DNA of 64,000 bases, taken from NCBI GenBank assembly GCA_947493945.1, contig CANLSR010000001.1, positions 186,001 through 250,000 on the forward strand, given 5' to 3'. Position numbers and translations under genes: made by a program. The notes under the pieces are model-generated. The model did no database searches. It was not told where the DNA came from and was given only the letters and a program-made list of their open reading frames with translations. This DNA is from an uncultured bacterium (GTDB lineage Bacteria > Bacteroidota > Rhodothermia > Rhodothermales > Rubricoccaceae). How positions within the stretch are numbered: position 1 is the stretch's first letter; every line of letters begins with the position of its first letter. Positions 8,586 to 16,661 of the stretch are shown one piece after another.

Positions 8586-10760
8586 TCAGTGGCGGCTGGG
8601 GAGCCGGGTGGACGGATAACGGGCGAGGACCTCCTGTACGATCCCGGAGTCGCGGACGCGCTCGAAGATCAGCCGGTGGCCCGCGTCGTTCTGGTGGATG
8701 CCGTCGCCCGAGTCCCAGCGCGGGTCGAGGCGGCCGTCGGGGAGCGCGACCTCGTCCCACACGTCCACGGCGCGGTCGCCGAAGCGCTGGCGGATCCAGT
8801 CGGCGACGGCCTGCTGGCTCTGGCGCCCGGCGTCGTCCAGGTTGCGCGGGGCCGTGGTGGTGACGTAGAGCGGCACGCCGGCCGCTTGCGCCTGTCGGGC
8901 GATCGTCTCGAAGTTGGCCTGCTGGACGCCGTTCTCGTAGCCCTGCGCCGCGTCGTTGGAGGTGAGCCCGACGATGATCGCGGCCGGATTGCGGGCCAGG
9001 GCGGCGTCGATGTTGCGACGCGCGTCGGGCGCGCGGTTCAGATCGGCCGGCACCGTCGAGCCCTCGGGCAGCACGTGGTACGTCGTGTAGCCACCTTTGG
9101 CGAGGTTGAGCACGTCGAACCGCGGGTCGGCATCGTCGAGGTACACGCGGAGCCGGTTGACCCAGGTGCTGTCCGAGTGCTCGGGGCCGTAGCCCTCGGC
9201 CGTGGACGAGCCCAGGACGACGACCAGGAGTGGGTCCTCGGCCCCGCTGGCGGCGTCCGCCAGCGGCGGGAACGCGAGGGGCGCCACGGCCCGGGCGCGC
9301 GCGCCGTCGACCCATCCGCCCTGGAACCCGGCCCGCTGGAGACCGCGGACGAGGTACGGGCTCCGCTTCATCGTCTCCCACACCAGGCCCGTGCGCAGGT
9401 TCTCGGCCATGATCAGGATCGGCCCCTGGTCGATGCCCAGGTAGTCGTGGTCCACCCAGCCCTGGTCGGTGACCTCCGAGTTCGCCTTGATCCGGGCGTC
9501 GCGGAAGGTGAACGACGGGTTGAACGCGTCGCGGAAGCCGTAGTCGGCCGTCCACAACGTGCCGTCGTAGCGCCGCGCCATCTCCTTCAAGGCCGCCAGC
9601 GTCTCTTTGGGGGCAAACGGGAGTGAGCCGCCGACGGCCGTCGGCGCGATCGTCCCGTCGTCGTTGACGTGGCGGGCGCTGGCGCCGCGCGCCCAATAGG
9701 TATGGAACTGGCGCTCCTCGCCGTTGAACTCGTGCGCCTCGCCCGATGGCCCGTCGCTGGCGGTGAGCCCCCAGACGTCGCCGCCGTAGCCGGCCCACGA
9801 CATCGGGTTGTCCTGGGCATAGGCCCGCTGGCTCAGCGTGCCGCGGCGGCTGTTCTCGAAGTAGTCGTAGGGCTCGCCCAGCTCCGCCGACTTGTCCCGC
9901 ATCCACTCGTCCTGGATGCCCCGGAAGTCGACGAACAGGTGGCTGTACTGGTGCCCGAAGAGCGGGCTAAAGTTGACGTGCTCGTAGCCGTAGAAATCTT
10001 CCCATTTGTAGGTCGATGTCCACGCCGACCAGAGGCCCTCGTCGAGCGGGTGCGTGGGCGAGCCCATGCCCAGGAGGTACAGGACCATCGCCTCGTTGTA
10101 GCCCTCCCAGACCGCGCGGCCGTAGCCGGTCTCGGGGTGCCACCCCATCGTCAGCCGCTCGTCGCCCGGCGCCTGGTGCCACGGCCACTCGACGCGCTGG
10201 TAGAGCGAGTCGGCGTAGGCGCGGATGTCTTGCTCCTGCGGGCTCGCCGCATCGAAGTACTCGCGCGAGAACAGGACGCCGGCCATCAGGAGCGCCGTGT
10301 CGATGGTCGAGAGCTCGGTCGCCCCGAACCGAGTGCCGTCGTCGTACTCGAGAAAGTGGTAGAAGTAGCCTCGGTGCCCGGCCGTCCCCACCTGCTCGGT
10401 CCCCTGGGGCCGCGTGTAAAGGAACCGGAGCGTGTTCAGCGTCCGCTCGGCGGCCTGCTCGCGCGTCACGTAGCCGCGCTCGGCGCCGATCCCGTAGGCC
10501 GGCAGCCCGTACCCGATGGCCGCGATGCTGGAGAACGCCCGCGTCGGGTAGCGGTCGGGGACCAGGCCCGTCTCGTGCTCGGTCGTCTCCCAGAACCACC
10601 GGAAGGTGCGGGCCTGGAGCGTGTCGAGGAACACCTCGTCCTCGGTCGTGAGCACGTAGGCCTGCGCCGCTGGCGGCGCCTCCGGGACGACGACCGCGGG
10701 CGCGCACGCGGCGACCGCCAGCAGGGCGAGCAGGAAGGGGAGCCGGTAGGAGCGGGTCAT
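8586..10760 (-). CDS. GH144-type glycoamylase-domain lipoprotein fused to SGNH hydrolase
   Basis: 724 residues. The lipoprotein signal ends at AVAAC (Cys19). Residues about 40-470 match the Pfam Glycoamylase domain that defines GH144 endo-beta-1,2-glucanases: TFRWFWETTEHETGLVPDR, YNEAMVLYLLGMGSPTHP, HQYSHLFVDFRG, WGLTASDGP and DQGPILIMAENLRTGLVW. After a linker, residues about 505-715 form an SGNH/GDSL hydrolase: VLGSSTAEGYG (nucleophile Ser about 518), GLTSNDA, and DGIHQND with Asp about 686 and His about 689. A glucanase and an ester hydrolase in one chain suggests removal of acyl groups from the same glycan. The gene overlaps its upstream neighbour by four bases. Substrate is inferred from family, not proven. 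Confidence 0.87.
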   Translation of the reverse strand: MTRSYRLPFLLALLAVAACAPAVVVPEAPPAAQAYVLTTEDEVFLDTLQARTFRWFWETTEHETGLVPDRYPTRAFSSIAAIGYGLPAYGIGAERGYVTREQAAERTLNTLRFLYTRPQGTEQVGTAGHRGYFYHFLEYDDGTRFGATELSTIDTALLMAGVLFSREYFDAASPQEQDIRAYADSLYQRVEWPWHQAPGDERLTMGWHPETGYGRAVWEGYNEAMVLYLLGMGSPTHPLDEGLWSAWTSTYKWEDFYGYEHVNFSPLFGHQYSHLFVDFRGIQDEWMRDKSAELGEPYDYFENSRRGTLSQRAYAQDNPMSWAGYGGDVWGLTASDGPSGEAHEFNGEERQFHTYWARGASARHVNDDGTIAPTAVGGSLPFAPKETLAALKEMARRYDGTLWTADYGFRDAFNPSFTFRDARIKANSEVTDQGWVDHDYLGIDQGPILIMAENLRTGLVWETMKRSPYLVRGLQRAGFQGGWVDGARARAVAPLAFPPLADAASGAEDPLLVVVLGSSTAEGYGPEHSDSTWVNRLRVYLDDADPRFDVLNLAKGGYTTYHVLPEGSTVPADLNRAPDARRNIDAALARNPAAIIVGLTSNDAAQGYENGVQQANFETIARQAQAAGVPLYVTTTAPRNLDDAGRQSQQAVADWIRQRFGDRAVDVWDEVALPDGRLDPRWDSGDGIHQNDAGHRLIFERVRDSGIVQEVLARYPSTRLPSRH

Positions 10761-11557
10761 GGCAACACGAAGCGGGCGAAGACGGCAAAGTGGTCGCTCG
10801 GGTAGCGGCCTTGGGCGTCGGCGCGGTCGAGGGCGACGCCGGCGGCGATGGGGACGAGTCTGGGGTCGGCGGCGTCGAACAGGTAGTCGATCCGGCGGCC
10901 GTCGACGCCGGTGTAGGGCGGGCCCCAGGTGATGCCGGCGCCGCCCAGGTCGCGGAAGCGGTCGAGCATCTGGGTCTCGGGCCAGTCGGGCTCGGCGTTA
11001 AAGTCGCCGCCGAGCACGAGCGGGGCGCCGTCGCCGGTGGCCTCGACAAAGTCGAGGAGGTGGGCGATCTCCATCGCCCGGGCGCCCCGCCCCTCGACCG
11101 TCGGCGGGTGGTGGAGGTGCGTCGTGTACAAGCGGATGGGACGGCCCCCGACTTCGACCTGGGCGTAGGCCGCCGTCCGCTGGGCGTCGAGCGGGGGGAG
11201 CCGGCGCTCGTCGGTCTCAGAAAACGGATGGGCCGAGAGGATGGCGTTCCCGTAGCGCTTGACGGCTCCGACGGAGTCGATCGAGACAAAGTGGACGTAG
11301 CCGAGCCCGAGCCGGTCGGCGATGGCCTGGGCCTGGTTGGGGAGCCCCTCCTTTTGCAGCACCTCCTGGAGAAAGACGACGTCGGGCCGGAGCGCGGCCA
11401 GCTCCCGCTCGATCAGGTCGAGCCGCGCGGGCCAGTCGCGCTGGTCGTGCCAGATGTTGAGGGTGGCGACCGTCAGCGTGTCCGGCGGCGCGGGCGCCTG
11501 GGCGCGCGCGCAGAGCGTGGAGAGGGCGAGGACGCCCAGGAGGAGACCAGTTCGCAT
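10757..11557 (-). CDS. Endonuclease/exonuclease/phosphatase family protein, secreted
   Basis: 266 residues from the ATG at 11557, chosen because a signal peptide follows at once (MRTGLLLGVLALSTLCARAQ). The EEP fold is clear: VATLNIWHDQRDW, RPDVVFLQEV with the metal-binding Glu, TTHLHHPP, LGGDFNAEPD and the terminal SDHFAVFA with the catalytic Asp-His. Family members cleave phosphodiesters or phosphomonoesters in nucleic acids, lipids and inositol phosphates. Export and its place in a glycan operon make a nuclease role less likely; a phosphate-ester substituent of a glycan is a speculative alternative. Its stop overlaps the start of the GH144 fusion (ATGA). Confidence 0.88.
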   Translation of the reverse strand: MRTGLLLGVLALSTLCARAQAPAPPDTLTVATLNIWHDQRDWPARLDLIERELAALRPDVVFLQEVLQKEGLPNQAQAIADRLGLGYVHFVSIDSVGAVKRYGNAILSAHPFSETDERRLPPLDAQRTAAYAQVEVGGRPIRLYTTHLHHPPTVEGRGARAMEIAHLLDFVEATGDGAPLVLGGDFNAEPDWPETQMLDRFRDLGGAGITWGPPYTGVDGRRIDYLFDAADPRLVPIAAGVALDRADAQGRYPSDHFAVFARFVLP

Positions 11558-11627
11558 GGCGCTACGGAGGATGGCGGAGGGGGTCAGGGCAGGCGGCACG
11601 TCGAACCGGACGGCGGGGGGCCTAGGC

Positions 11628-12605
11628 TCAGGGAACGCGGTCCGGGCCCACGTCTCGGGCGCAGCGGAAGCCCACGTGGGCGAACGAGGACTCCGGCGTG
11701 GCGTGGCTCCGGGCGCTCACGCGGAACCCGTGGCAGTACGAGGGATGGCAGAGGAACGAGCCGCCGCGCTGGACGCGCTCGCTCTGGGCGGTCGGCGTGA
11801 AGGCCGCCTCGCGCTGGGCGTAGGGCCGGTACCAGCTGTCCGTCCACTCCCAGACGTTCCCCCCCATGTCGGTCAGCCCGAGCGGCGTCTCGCCGTAGTG
11901 GCCGACGGGGCTGGTGCCGCCGCGGAAGCCGTCGGCGCCGGTGTCGTTGCCAGGGAACGTGCCGGTCCAGGTGTTGGCGTGGGGCCCGCCGCCGTCGAGC
12001 GCGTCGCCCCAGGCGTACGGGCTCCGGTCGTTCGTGGCGCCGCGCGCGGCGTGCTCCCACTCGACCTCCGTGGGGAGCCGCCCGGTGGCGCCGGACCCGG
12101 TGCGGTCCCAGGCGCAGAACGCCCGAGCGTCCGCGTGGGAGACCTGGGTGGCGGGGTGGGCGTCGGGGGCGCCCGCCCGGCCCGGTCCAAACGGCCTCCG
12201 CCAGTCCGCGCCCCGCACGAGCGCCCACTGCCCCGAGGCCGGGTCCATCACGGCGCCGTCGCCGAACCGCTCGGCGTCGGTCATGTGGTTCGTCGCCTCC
12301 GCGAACGCTCGGAAACGGGCGGCGGTGACGGGCGAACGGTCGAGGAAGAACGGCACGACCTCGGCCTCGAACGCTGGCCGCTCGTGCGGCATCCCGCCCT
12401 CGCCTCGGAGGACGCCGATGGTGGTCGTGCCGCCGGGGACGTAGACCTGACCGGGGGGCGCCTCCACGGGCTCCGCCAGCGGCTCGGCGCGGCCCGGCCC
12501 GGACGGCGACGCCGAGGGCCCCGCGTCGGCGGAGCACCCGGCGCCGAGCGCCCCGACGGCGAGGGCCATCGGCGCGACGAGGAGCAGGAGCGCGCGGGCC
12601 GGCAT
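11628..12605 (-). CDS. Formylglycine-generating enzyme (FGE-sulfatase family), lipoprotein
   Basis: 325 residues. It has a lipoprotein signal ending at GAGC (Cys24), then the FGE fold: VYVPGGTTTIG, FFLDRSPVTAARFRAF, RLPTEVEWEHAARG and LTDMGGNVWEWTDSWY. The two active-site cysteines of true FGEs are present in SFLCHPSYCHG (about Cys286 and Cys291), so this is probably a catalytic enzyme that oxidizes the sulfatase cysteine to formylglycine rather than a non-catalytic family member. It starts at ATG 12605 and overlaps the sulfatase stop by one base, as expected for an enzyme and its maturase. The periplasmic lipoprotein form implies that modification follows export. Confidence 0.93.
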   Translation of the reverse strand: MPARALLLLVAPMALAVGALGAGCSADAGPSASPSGPGRAEPLAEPVEAPPGQVYVPGGTTTIGVLRGEGGMPHERPAFEAEVVPFFLDRSPVTAARFRAFAEATNHMTDAERFGDGAVMDPASGQWALVRGADWRRPFGPGRAGAPDAHPATQVSHADARAFCAWDRTGSGATGRLPTEVEWEHAARGATNDRSPYAWGDALDGGGPHANTWTGTFPGNDTGADGFRGGTSPVGHYGETPLGLTDMGGNVWEWTDSWYRPYAQREAAFTPTAQSERVQRGGSFLCHPSYCHGFRVSARSHATPESSFAHVGFRCARDVGPDRVP

Positions 12606-14188
12606 CAGTCGTACAGCAGGCGCTCGCTGGCCTTCCAGTTGCCACGCCGCATCGGCACGCGCATCGCGTCGTCCTGGCTGAGTCGGTCGAAGAGGCGGGC
12701 TCGCATGGCGCCCACCACCTCCCGGAGCGCCGGCACCTGGATCAGGTTCACCTGCTCCTGGGGGTCGGCCACGATGTCGTAGAGCTCCTCGGTGTCCCAG
12801 ACGCCGTGGTAGTAGATGAACTTGTACTGGTCGCCCCTCAGCGCGAACGTGGTCGGCGTGTGGGGGAAGGCGTACTCCCAGTAGTACTCGTAGAGGAACT
12901 CGCGGCCGGTCTCGTCCTGGCCCGCCGCCGCCCCGCTGGCGGGGTCCTCCAGCAGGCCGAGGAACGACGCCCCGTCCATGTCGAGGCGCGAGGGGGTCCG
13001 GGTCATCTCCAGGAGCGTCGGGGCGATGTCGATGTTGCGGACGATCCCGTCGATCCGGCTCCCCGCCGGCACGAAGCCGGGCGACCACGCCAGCATCGGG
13101 ATCCGGATCGACTCCTCGTAGGCGTTCCGCTTGTCGATCAGCCCGTGCTCGCCGAGCAGGAACCCGTTGTCGCCGAGGTAGAGCACGAGGGTGTTCTCGG
13201 CCAGCCCGCTCTGCTCCAGGTAGTCGAGCACGCGGCCCACCGACTCGTCGACGGCCAGGAGCGTCTCGGCGTAGCGGCGGTAGAAGTTGTCGAACCCGGT
13301 CATGCCCGGCCCGAGGTCGCCGTGGTACGGGAAGTCGACGCCGTGCCACGAGCCGCGCTGCTGGCGCACCCAGTGGGGCTTGCCGGCGTAGTTCGCCTCG
13401 GTCAGCCACATCGACGGCGGGTACGGGATCGGGTCGCCGGCGTAGGCGCCGGCATGGCGCGGGGCCGGGACGAACTCGGCGTGGACGGCCTTGTGGGAGA
13501 GCTCCAGGAAGAACGGGCGGCTCGCGTCCCGCTGCTCGAGGAAGTCGAGGGCGTAGTCGGTGAGCACGTCGGACGTGTACGCGCCGGGGTGCTCGACGCG
13601 CTCGCCGTCGACGTTGAGGACCGGGTCGAGGTAGACGCCCTGCCCGCGGAAGCTGACCCAGCGGTCGAACCCGGGGCGCGGCCGGTCGTCGTCCTCGCCC
13701 ATGTGCCACTTACCGACGAGCGCCGTCTGGTAGCCGGCGGCCTGGAGGTCCTGCGGGAAAAACCGCGTGCCCGGCGGGATCGGGCTCGTGTTGTCCACGA
13801 CGCCGTGGTTGTGGGCGTAGCGGCCGCTCAGGATGGACGCCCGGCTCGGCGAGCACAGCGACGTCGTGACGAAGGCGTTGGCGACGTGGGCCCCGCCGGC
13901 CGCCATCCGGTCCATGTTCGGCGTCTGGAGAAAGTCCGGGGCCTGGGGCATGAACCCCATAAAGTCGTAGCGGTGGTCGTCGGACAGGATGATGACCACG
14001 TTGCGCGGCTGGGCCTCGGCCGCCTGGCCCGCGGCCAACGACGCCACGAGGGCCAGGACGAACGCGAGGGCGCTCCCCCGGCCCACCCGACGAGAGGCGG
14101 CGACCCCGCCCAGGGCCAGACGCGAACCCTCCCCGCCCCTGTAGGGAGGGCGGGGCAGCGGCGGCGCGGAAAACCGGACGGCGGACAT
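12605..14188 (-). CDS. Type I sulfatase (formylglycine-dependent), secreted
   Basis: About 527 residues from the ATG at 14188; a GTG four codons upstream is also possible. A long N-terminal tail precedes a signal-like stretch (ALAFVLALVASLAAGQA). The sulfatase core follows: NVVIILSDDHRYD (metal site), TSLCSPSRAS with the Cys (about residue 112) that becomes formylglycine, FDNFYRRYAETLLAVDESVGRVLDYL, and LYLGDNGFLLGEHGLIDKR (second metal site). It is directly coupled to an FGE gene. Formylglycine enzymes of this fold also include phosphonate monoester/phosphodiester hydrolases, so a non-sulfate substituent cannot be excluded, although the CSPSR signature and overall pattern fit an arylsulfatase-like S1 enzyme. 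Confidence 0.93.
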   Translation of the reverse strand: MSAVRFSAPPLPRPPYRGGEGSRLALGGVAASRRVGRGSALAFVLALVASLAAGQAAEAQPRNVVIILSDDHRYDFMGFMPQAPDFLQTPNMDRMAAGGAHVANAFVTTSLCSPSRASILSGRYAHNHGVVDNTSPIPPGTRFFPQDLQAAGYQTALVGKWHMGEDDDRPRPGFDRWVSFRGQGVYLDPVLNVDGERVEHPGAYTSDVLTDYALDFLEQRDASRPFFLELSHKAVHAEFVPAPRHAGAYAGDPIPYPPSMWLTEANYAGKPHWVRQQRGSWHGVDFPYHGDLGPGMTGFDNFYRRYAETLLAVDESVGRVLDYLEQSGLAENTLVLYLGDNGFLLGEHGLIDKRNAYEESIRIPMLAWSPGFVPAGSRIDGIVRNIDIAPTLLEMTRTPSRLDMDGASFLGLLEDPASGAAAGQDETGREFLYEYYWEYAFPHTPTTFALRGDQYKFIYYHGVWDTEELYDIVADPQEQVNLIQVPALREVVGAMRARLFDRLSQDDAMRVPMRRGNWKASERLLYD

Positions 14189-14221
14189 GGGGGCGTACAC
14201 AGCGAACTCGGGGGGGATGGG

Positions 14222-16537
14222 TTACTCGGCCGCCAACTCGAAGCGGGCGGACTCCGTAGCGGCCGACGAGCCGCCGACGAAGACCGTGAACCAGCCGGGC
14301 TCGGCGGTCCACGCTCCGTCCGCGCCCCAGAGCTGGAGGTCGTCGGGGCGGAGCGTGAACGTGACCGTCCGCGTCTGGCCGGGCGCCAATTCGACGCGCT
14401 CGAACCCCTTCAACTCACGGAGCGGCCGGGTCACGCTGGCGACCTCGTCGCGGACGTAGAGCTGGACCACCTCGGCGCCGGGCCGGTCGCCCGTGTTCGC
14501 GACCTCGACCGAGACGTCGACCGCTCCGTCCATCGCGAGACGCGCGGCGCTGAGGCGGGGCGCGCTGATCGCGAACGTCGTGTAGCTGAGGCCGTGGCCG
14601 AACGGGTAGAGCGCCTCGACGGGCGCGTCGAGGTAGCGCGAGACGTACTTCTCGTTGGCGCCGGGCACGTTGTGCGGCCGGCCGGTCTGCTTGCGGTTGT
14701 AGGTGAGCGGCTCCTGGCCGGTCACGTAGGGGAACGAGACGGGCAGCTTGCCGCCCGGGTTGTGGTCGCCCAGGAGCACGTCGGCGACGGCCGGGCCCAT
14801 CTCGGTCCCCAGGTGCCAGGCTTCCAGGATGGTCGGGGCGATCTCGTCGAGCGCGCCCAGCGCGAGCGGCCGGCCGTTCGTCAAGACCACGACGACGGGC
14901 ACGTCACCGGCCGCCGCGATCACGCGGCGTGCCAGCTCGAGCTGGGCGCCCGGCAGGGCCACCGATGTCCGGCTGGCGGCCTCGCCCGTCAGCTCGCGGT
15001 GCTCGCCCAGGACCAGGACCACGGCGTCCGCGCCGGCCGCCAGTTGGACGGCCCGGTCGTGGCCCGAGGCGTCCGGGCTCAGCATGGCGTCGACGATGGG
15101 CAGGAACCCGTCGCGGGGCGGCACCGGGTAGCCCGGCGCGTAGCGGACGTCGGTGCCGGGCATCGCCGCGCGCAGGGCGGGCAGGATGGGCGTGGCCTCC
15201 TCGCGCCGGCCCGCGCCGGCCCACGAGCCCAGCGCCGAGACGGAGTCGGCCGCGAGCGCGCCGATCACGGCGACGGAGCCCAGGCCGCGCTGGAGTGGGA
15301 GCGCCGCCCGGCCGTCGTTTCCGGGATCGTTCTTGAGCAGCACGACCGACTGGCGGGCGACGTCGCGCGCCGCCGCCCGGTGCGCCGGCGAGAGGAGGAC
15401 CGACGCTTCAAGGGCCGGGCTCCCGTAGCGGTAGGGGTCCTCGAAGAGCCCCGCCCGGCGCTTGACGCGGAGCACGCGACGGACCGCCTGGTCGACGACG
15501 TCTATTGGCAGCGCGCCGTTCTCGACGAGGGCGGGGAGGTCCTCGATGTAGATCCCGTCCACCATGCTCATGTCCACGCCGGCCGCCAGCGCCGCCCGCC
15601 CGGCCTCGGCGTCGTCGGCCGCGACCCCGTGGTAGATCAGCTCGCGGACGGCCGTGTAGTCGGCCACGACGAACCCGTCGAAGCCCCACTCGTCGCGGAG
15701 CACGCCGGTGAACAGGCCGCGGTCGGCCGTGGCCGGGACGCCGCCGATCTCGTTGAACGCCGACATCAGGGTCTGCACGCCTGCGTCGACGGCGGCGTGG
15801 AACGGGGGCAGGACGGTCTCGCGCAACGTCCGCTCCGACAGGTCGACTGTGTTGTAGTCCCGGCCGGCCTCGGCGAACCCGTAGCCGGCGAAGTGCTTGG
15901 CCGTGGCGATGACGGTCGTGTCGGCGGCGAGGCCCGCCAGCGAGCGGCCCTGGAACCCGACCACGCGGGCCTCGGCCATCCGGCTGCCCAGGAACGGGTC
16001 CTCGCCGGCGCCCTCGACGATCCGCCCCCACCGCGCGTCCGGGGCCACGTCCACCATCGGCGCGAACGTCCAGTGGAGCCCGACGGCGGCCGCCTCTCGG
16101 GCCGCCACGCGCGCCGCCCCCTCGACGGCGTCCAGGTTCCAGGACGCGGCCTCGGCCAGCGGGACGGGGAACACCGTCCGGAACCCGTGGACCACGTCGT
16201 GACCGAAGATCAGCGGGATGCCGAGGCGGCTTTCCTCGACGGCCACTTTCTGCGCGCGGTGCGTGGCCTCGGCCCCGTACACGTTGAGGAACGACCCGAC
16301 GCGGCCCGCCCGGATGTCGCCCTCGCCGCCCTGGGTCACGGCCGGGCCGGTCACGGCCCACTGGCCCGTATACTGGGTCAGCTGGCCGAGCTTCTCCTCG
16401 ACCGTCATCTGCGCCAGCAGGCTGTCGACGAACGCGGCCTCGGCCTGGAGGTCCACCCCGCTCCGGTCGAACACGGGCCGGCGCTGGGCGCTGGCGGCCG
16501 TGGAGGCCACGAGGACGAAGAGCAAGACGAGGCGCAC
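14222..16537 (-). CDS. bglX: GH3 beta-glucosidase, BglX type
   Basis: 771 residues with a clear signal peptide (MRLVLLFVLVASTAASAQ). The N-terminal TIM barrel has the GH3 landmarks MTVEEKLGQL, GHDVVHGFRTVFPVPLAEAASWN and TAKHFAGYGFAEAGRDYN. The nucleophile Asp sits in GFVVADYTAV (about residue 293). The second domain has GEHRELTGEAASRT, which should hold the acid/base Glu, and a fibronectin-like C-terminal domain (PFGHGLSYTTF, GAEVVQLYVRD) completes it. It would release glucose from beta-linked oligosaccharides in the periplasm. GH3 enzymes accompany GH144 in known beta-1,2-glucan loci, where they cleave sophoro-oligosaccharides. Gene symbol by similarity of architecture. Confidence 0.95.
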   Translation of the reverse strand: MRLVLLFVLVASTAASAQRRPVFDRSGVDLQAEAAFVDSLLAQMTVEEKLGQLTQYTGQWAVTGPAVTQGGEGDIRAGRVGSFLNVYGAEATHRAQKVAVEESRLGIPLIFGHDVVHGFRTVFPVPLAEAASWNLDAVEGAARVAAREAAAVGLHWTFAPMVDVAPDARWGRIVEGAGEDPFLGSRMAEARVVGFQGRSLAGLAADTTVIATAKHFAGYGFAEAGRDYNTVDLSERTLRETVLPPFHAAVDAGVQTLMSAFNEIGGVPATADRGLFTGVLRDEWGFDGFVVADYTAVRELIYHGVAADDAEAGRAALAAGVDMSMVDGIYIEDLPALVENGALPIDVVDQAVRRVLRVKRRAGLFEDPYRYGSPALEASVLLSPAHRAAARDVARQSVVLLKNDPGNDGRAALPLQRGLGSVAVIGALAADSVSALGSWAGAGRREEATPILPALRAAMPGTDVRYAPGYPVPPRDGFLPIVDAMLSPDASGHDRAVQLAAGADAVVLVLGEHRELTGEAASRTSVALPGAQLELARRVIAAAGDVPVVVVLTNGRPLALGALDEIAPTILEAWHLGTEMGPAVADVLLGDHNPGGKLPVSFPYVTGQEPLTYNRKQTGRPHNVPGANEKYVSRYLDAPVEALYPFGHGLSYTTFAISAPRLSAARLAMDGAVDVSVEVANTGDRPGAEVVQLYVRDEVASVTRPLRELKGFERVELAPGQTRTVTFTLRPDDLQLWGADGAWTAEPGWFTVFVGGSSAATESARFELAAE

Positions 16538-16661
16538 GTGTAGAGGGGGTGTGGGAGTGGGGGGAGGGCGGGGCCACGCCCCAGACCGTCTCGGATCGCA
16601 CGCCGCCGCCCGGCCGCCCCGCCTCGCGGCTGGCGGACGCGCCCGGGGCGGCGGCGGGGAC

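Noticed and set aside
12806..16543. A 1245-codon plus-strand open frame opposite the GH3 and sulfatase genes
   Set aside because: Antisense to two well-recognised enzymes; its translation is low-complexity Arg/Val/Gly/Asp sequence with no domains. Long open frames on the opposite strand are expected at this GC content.
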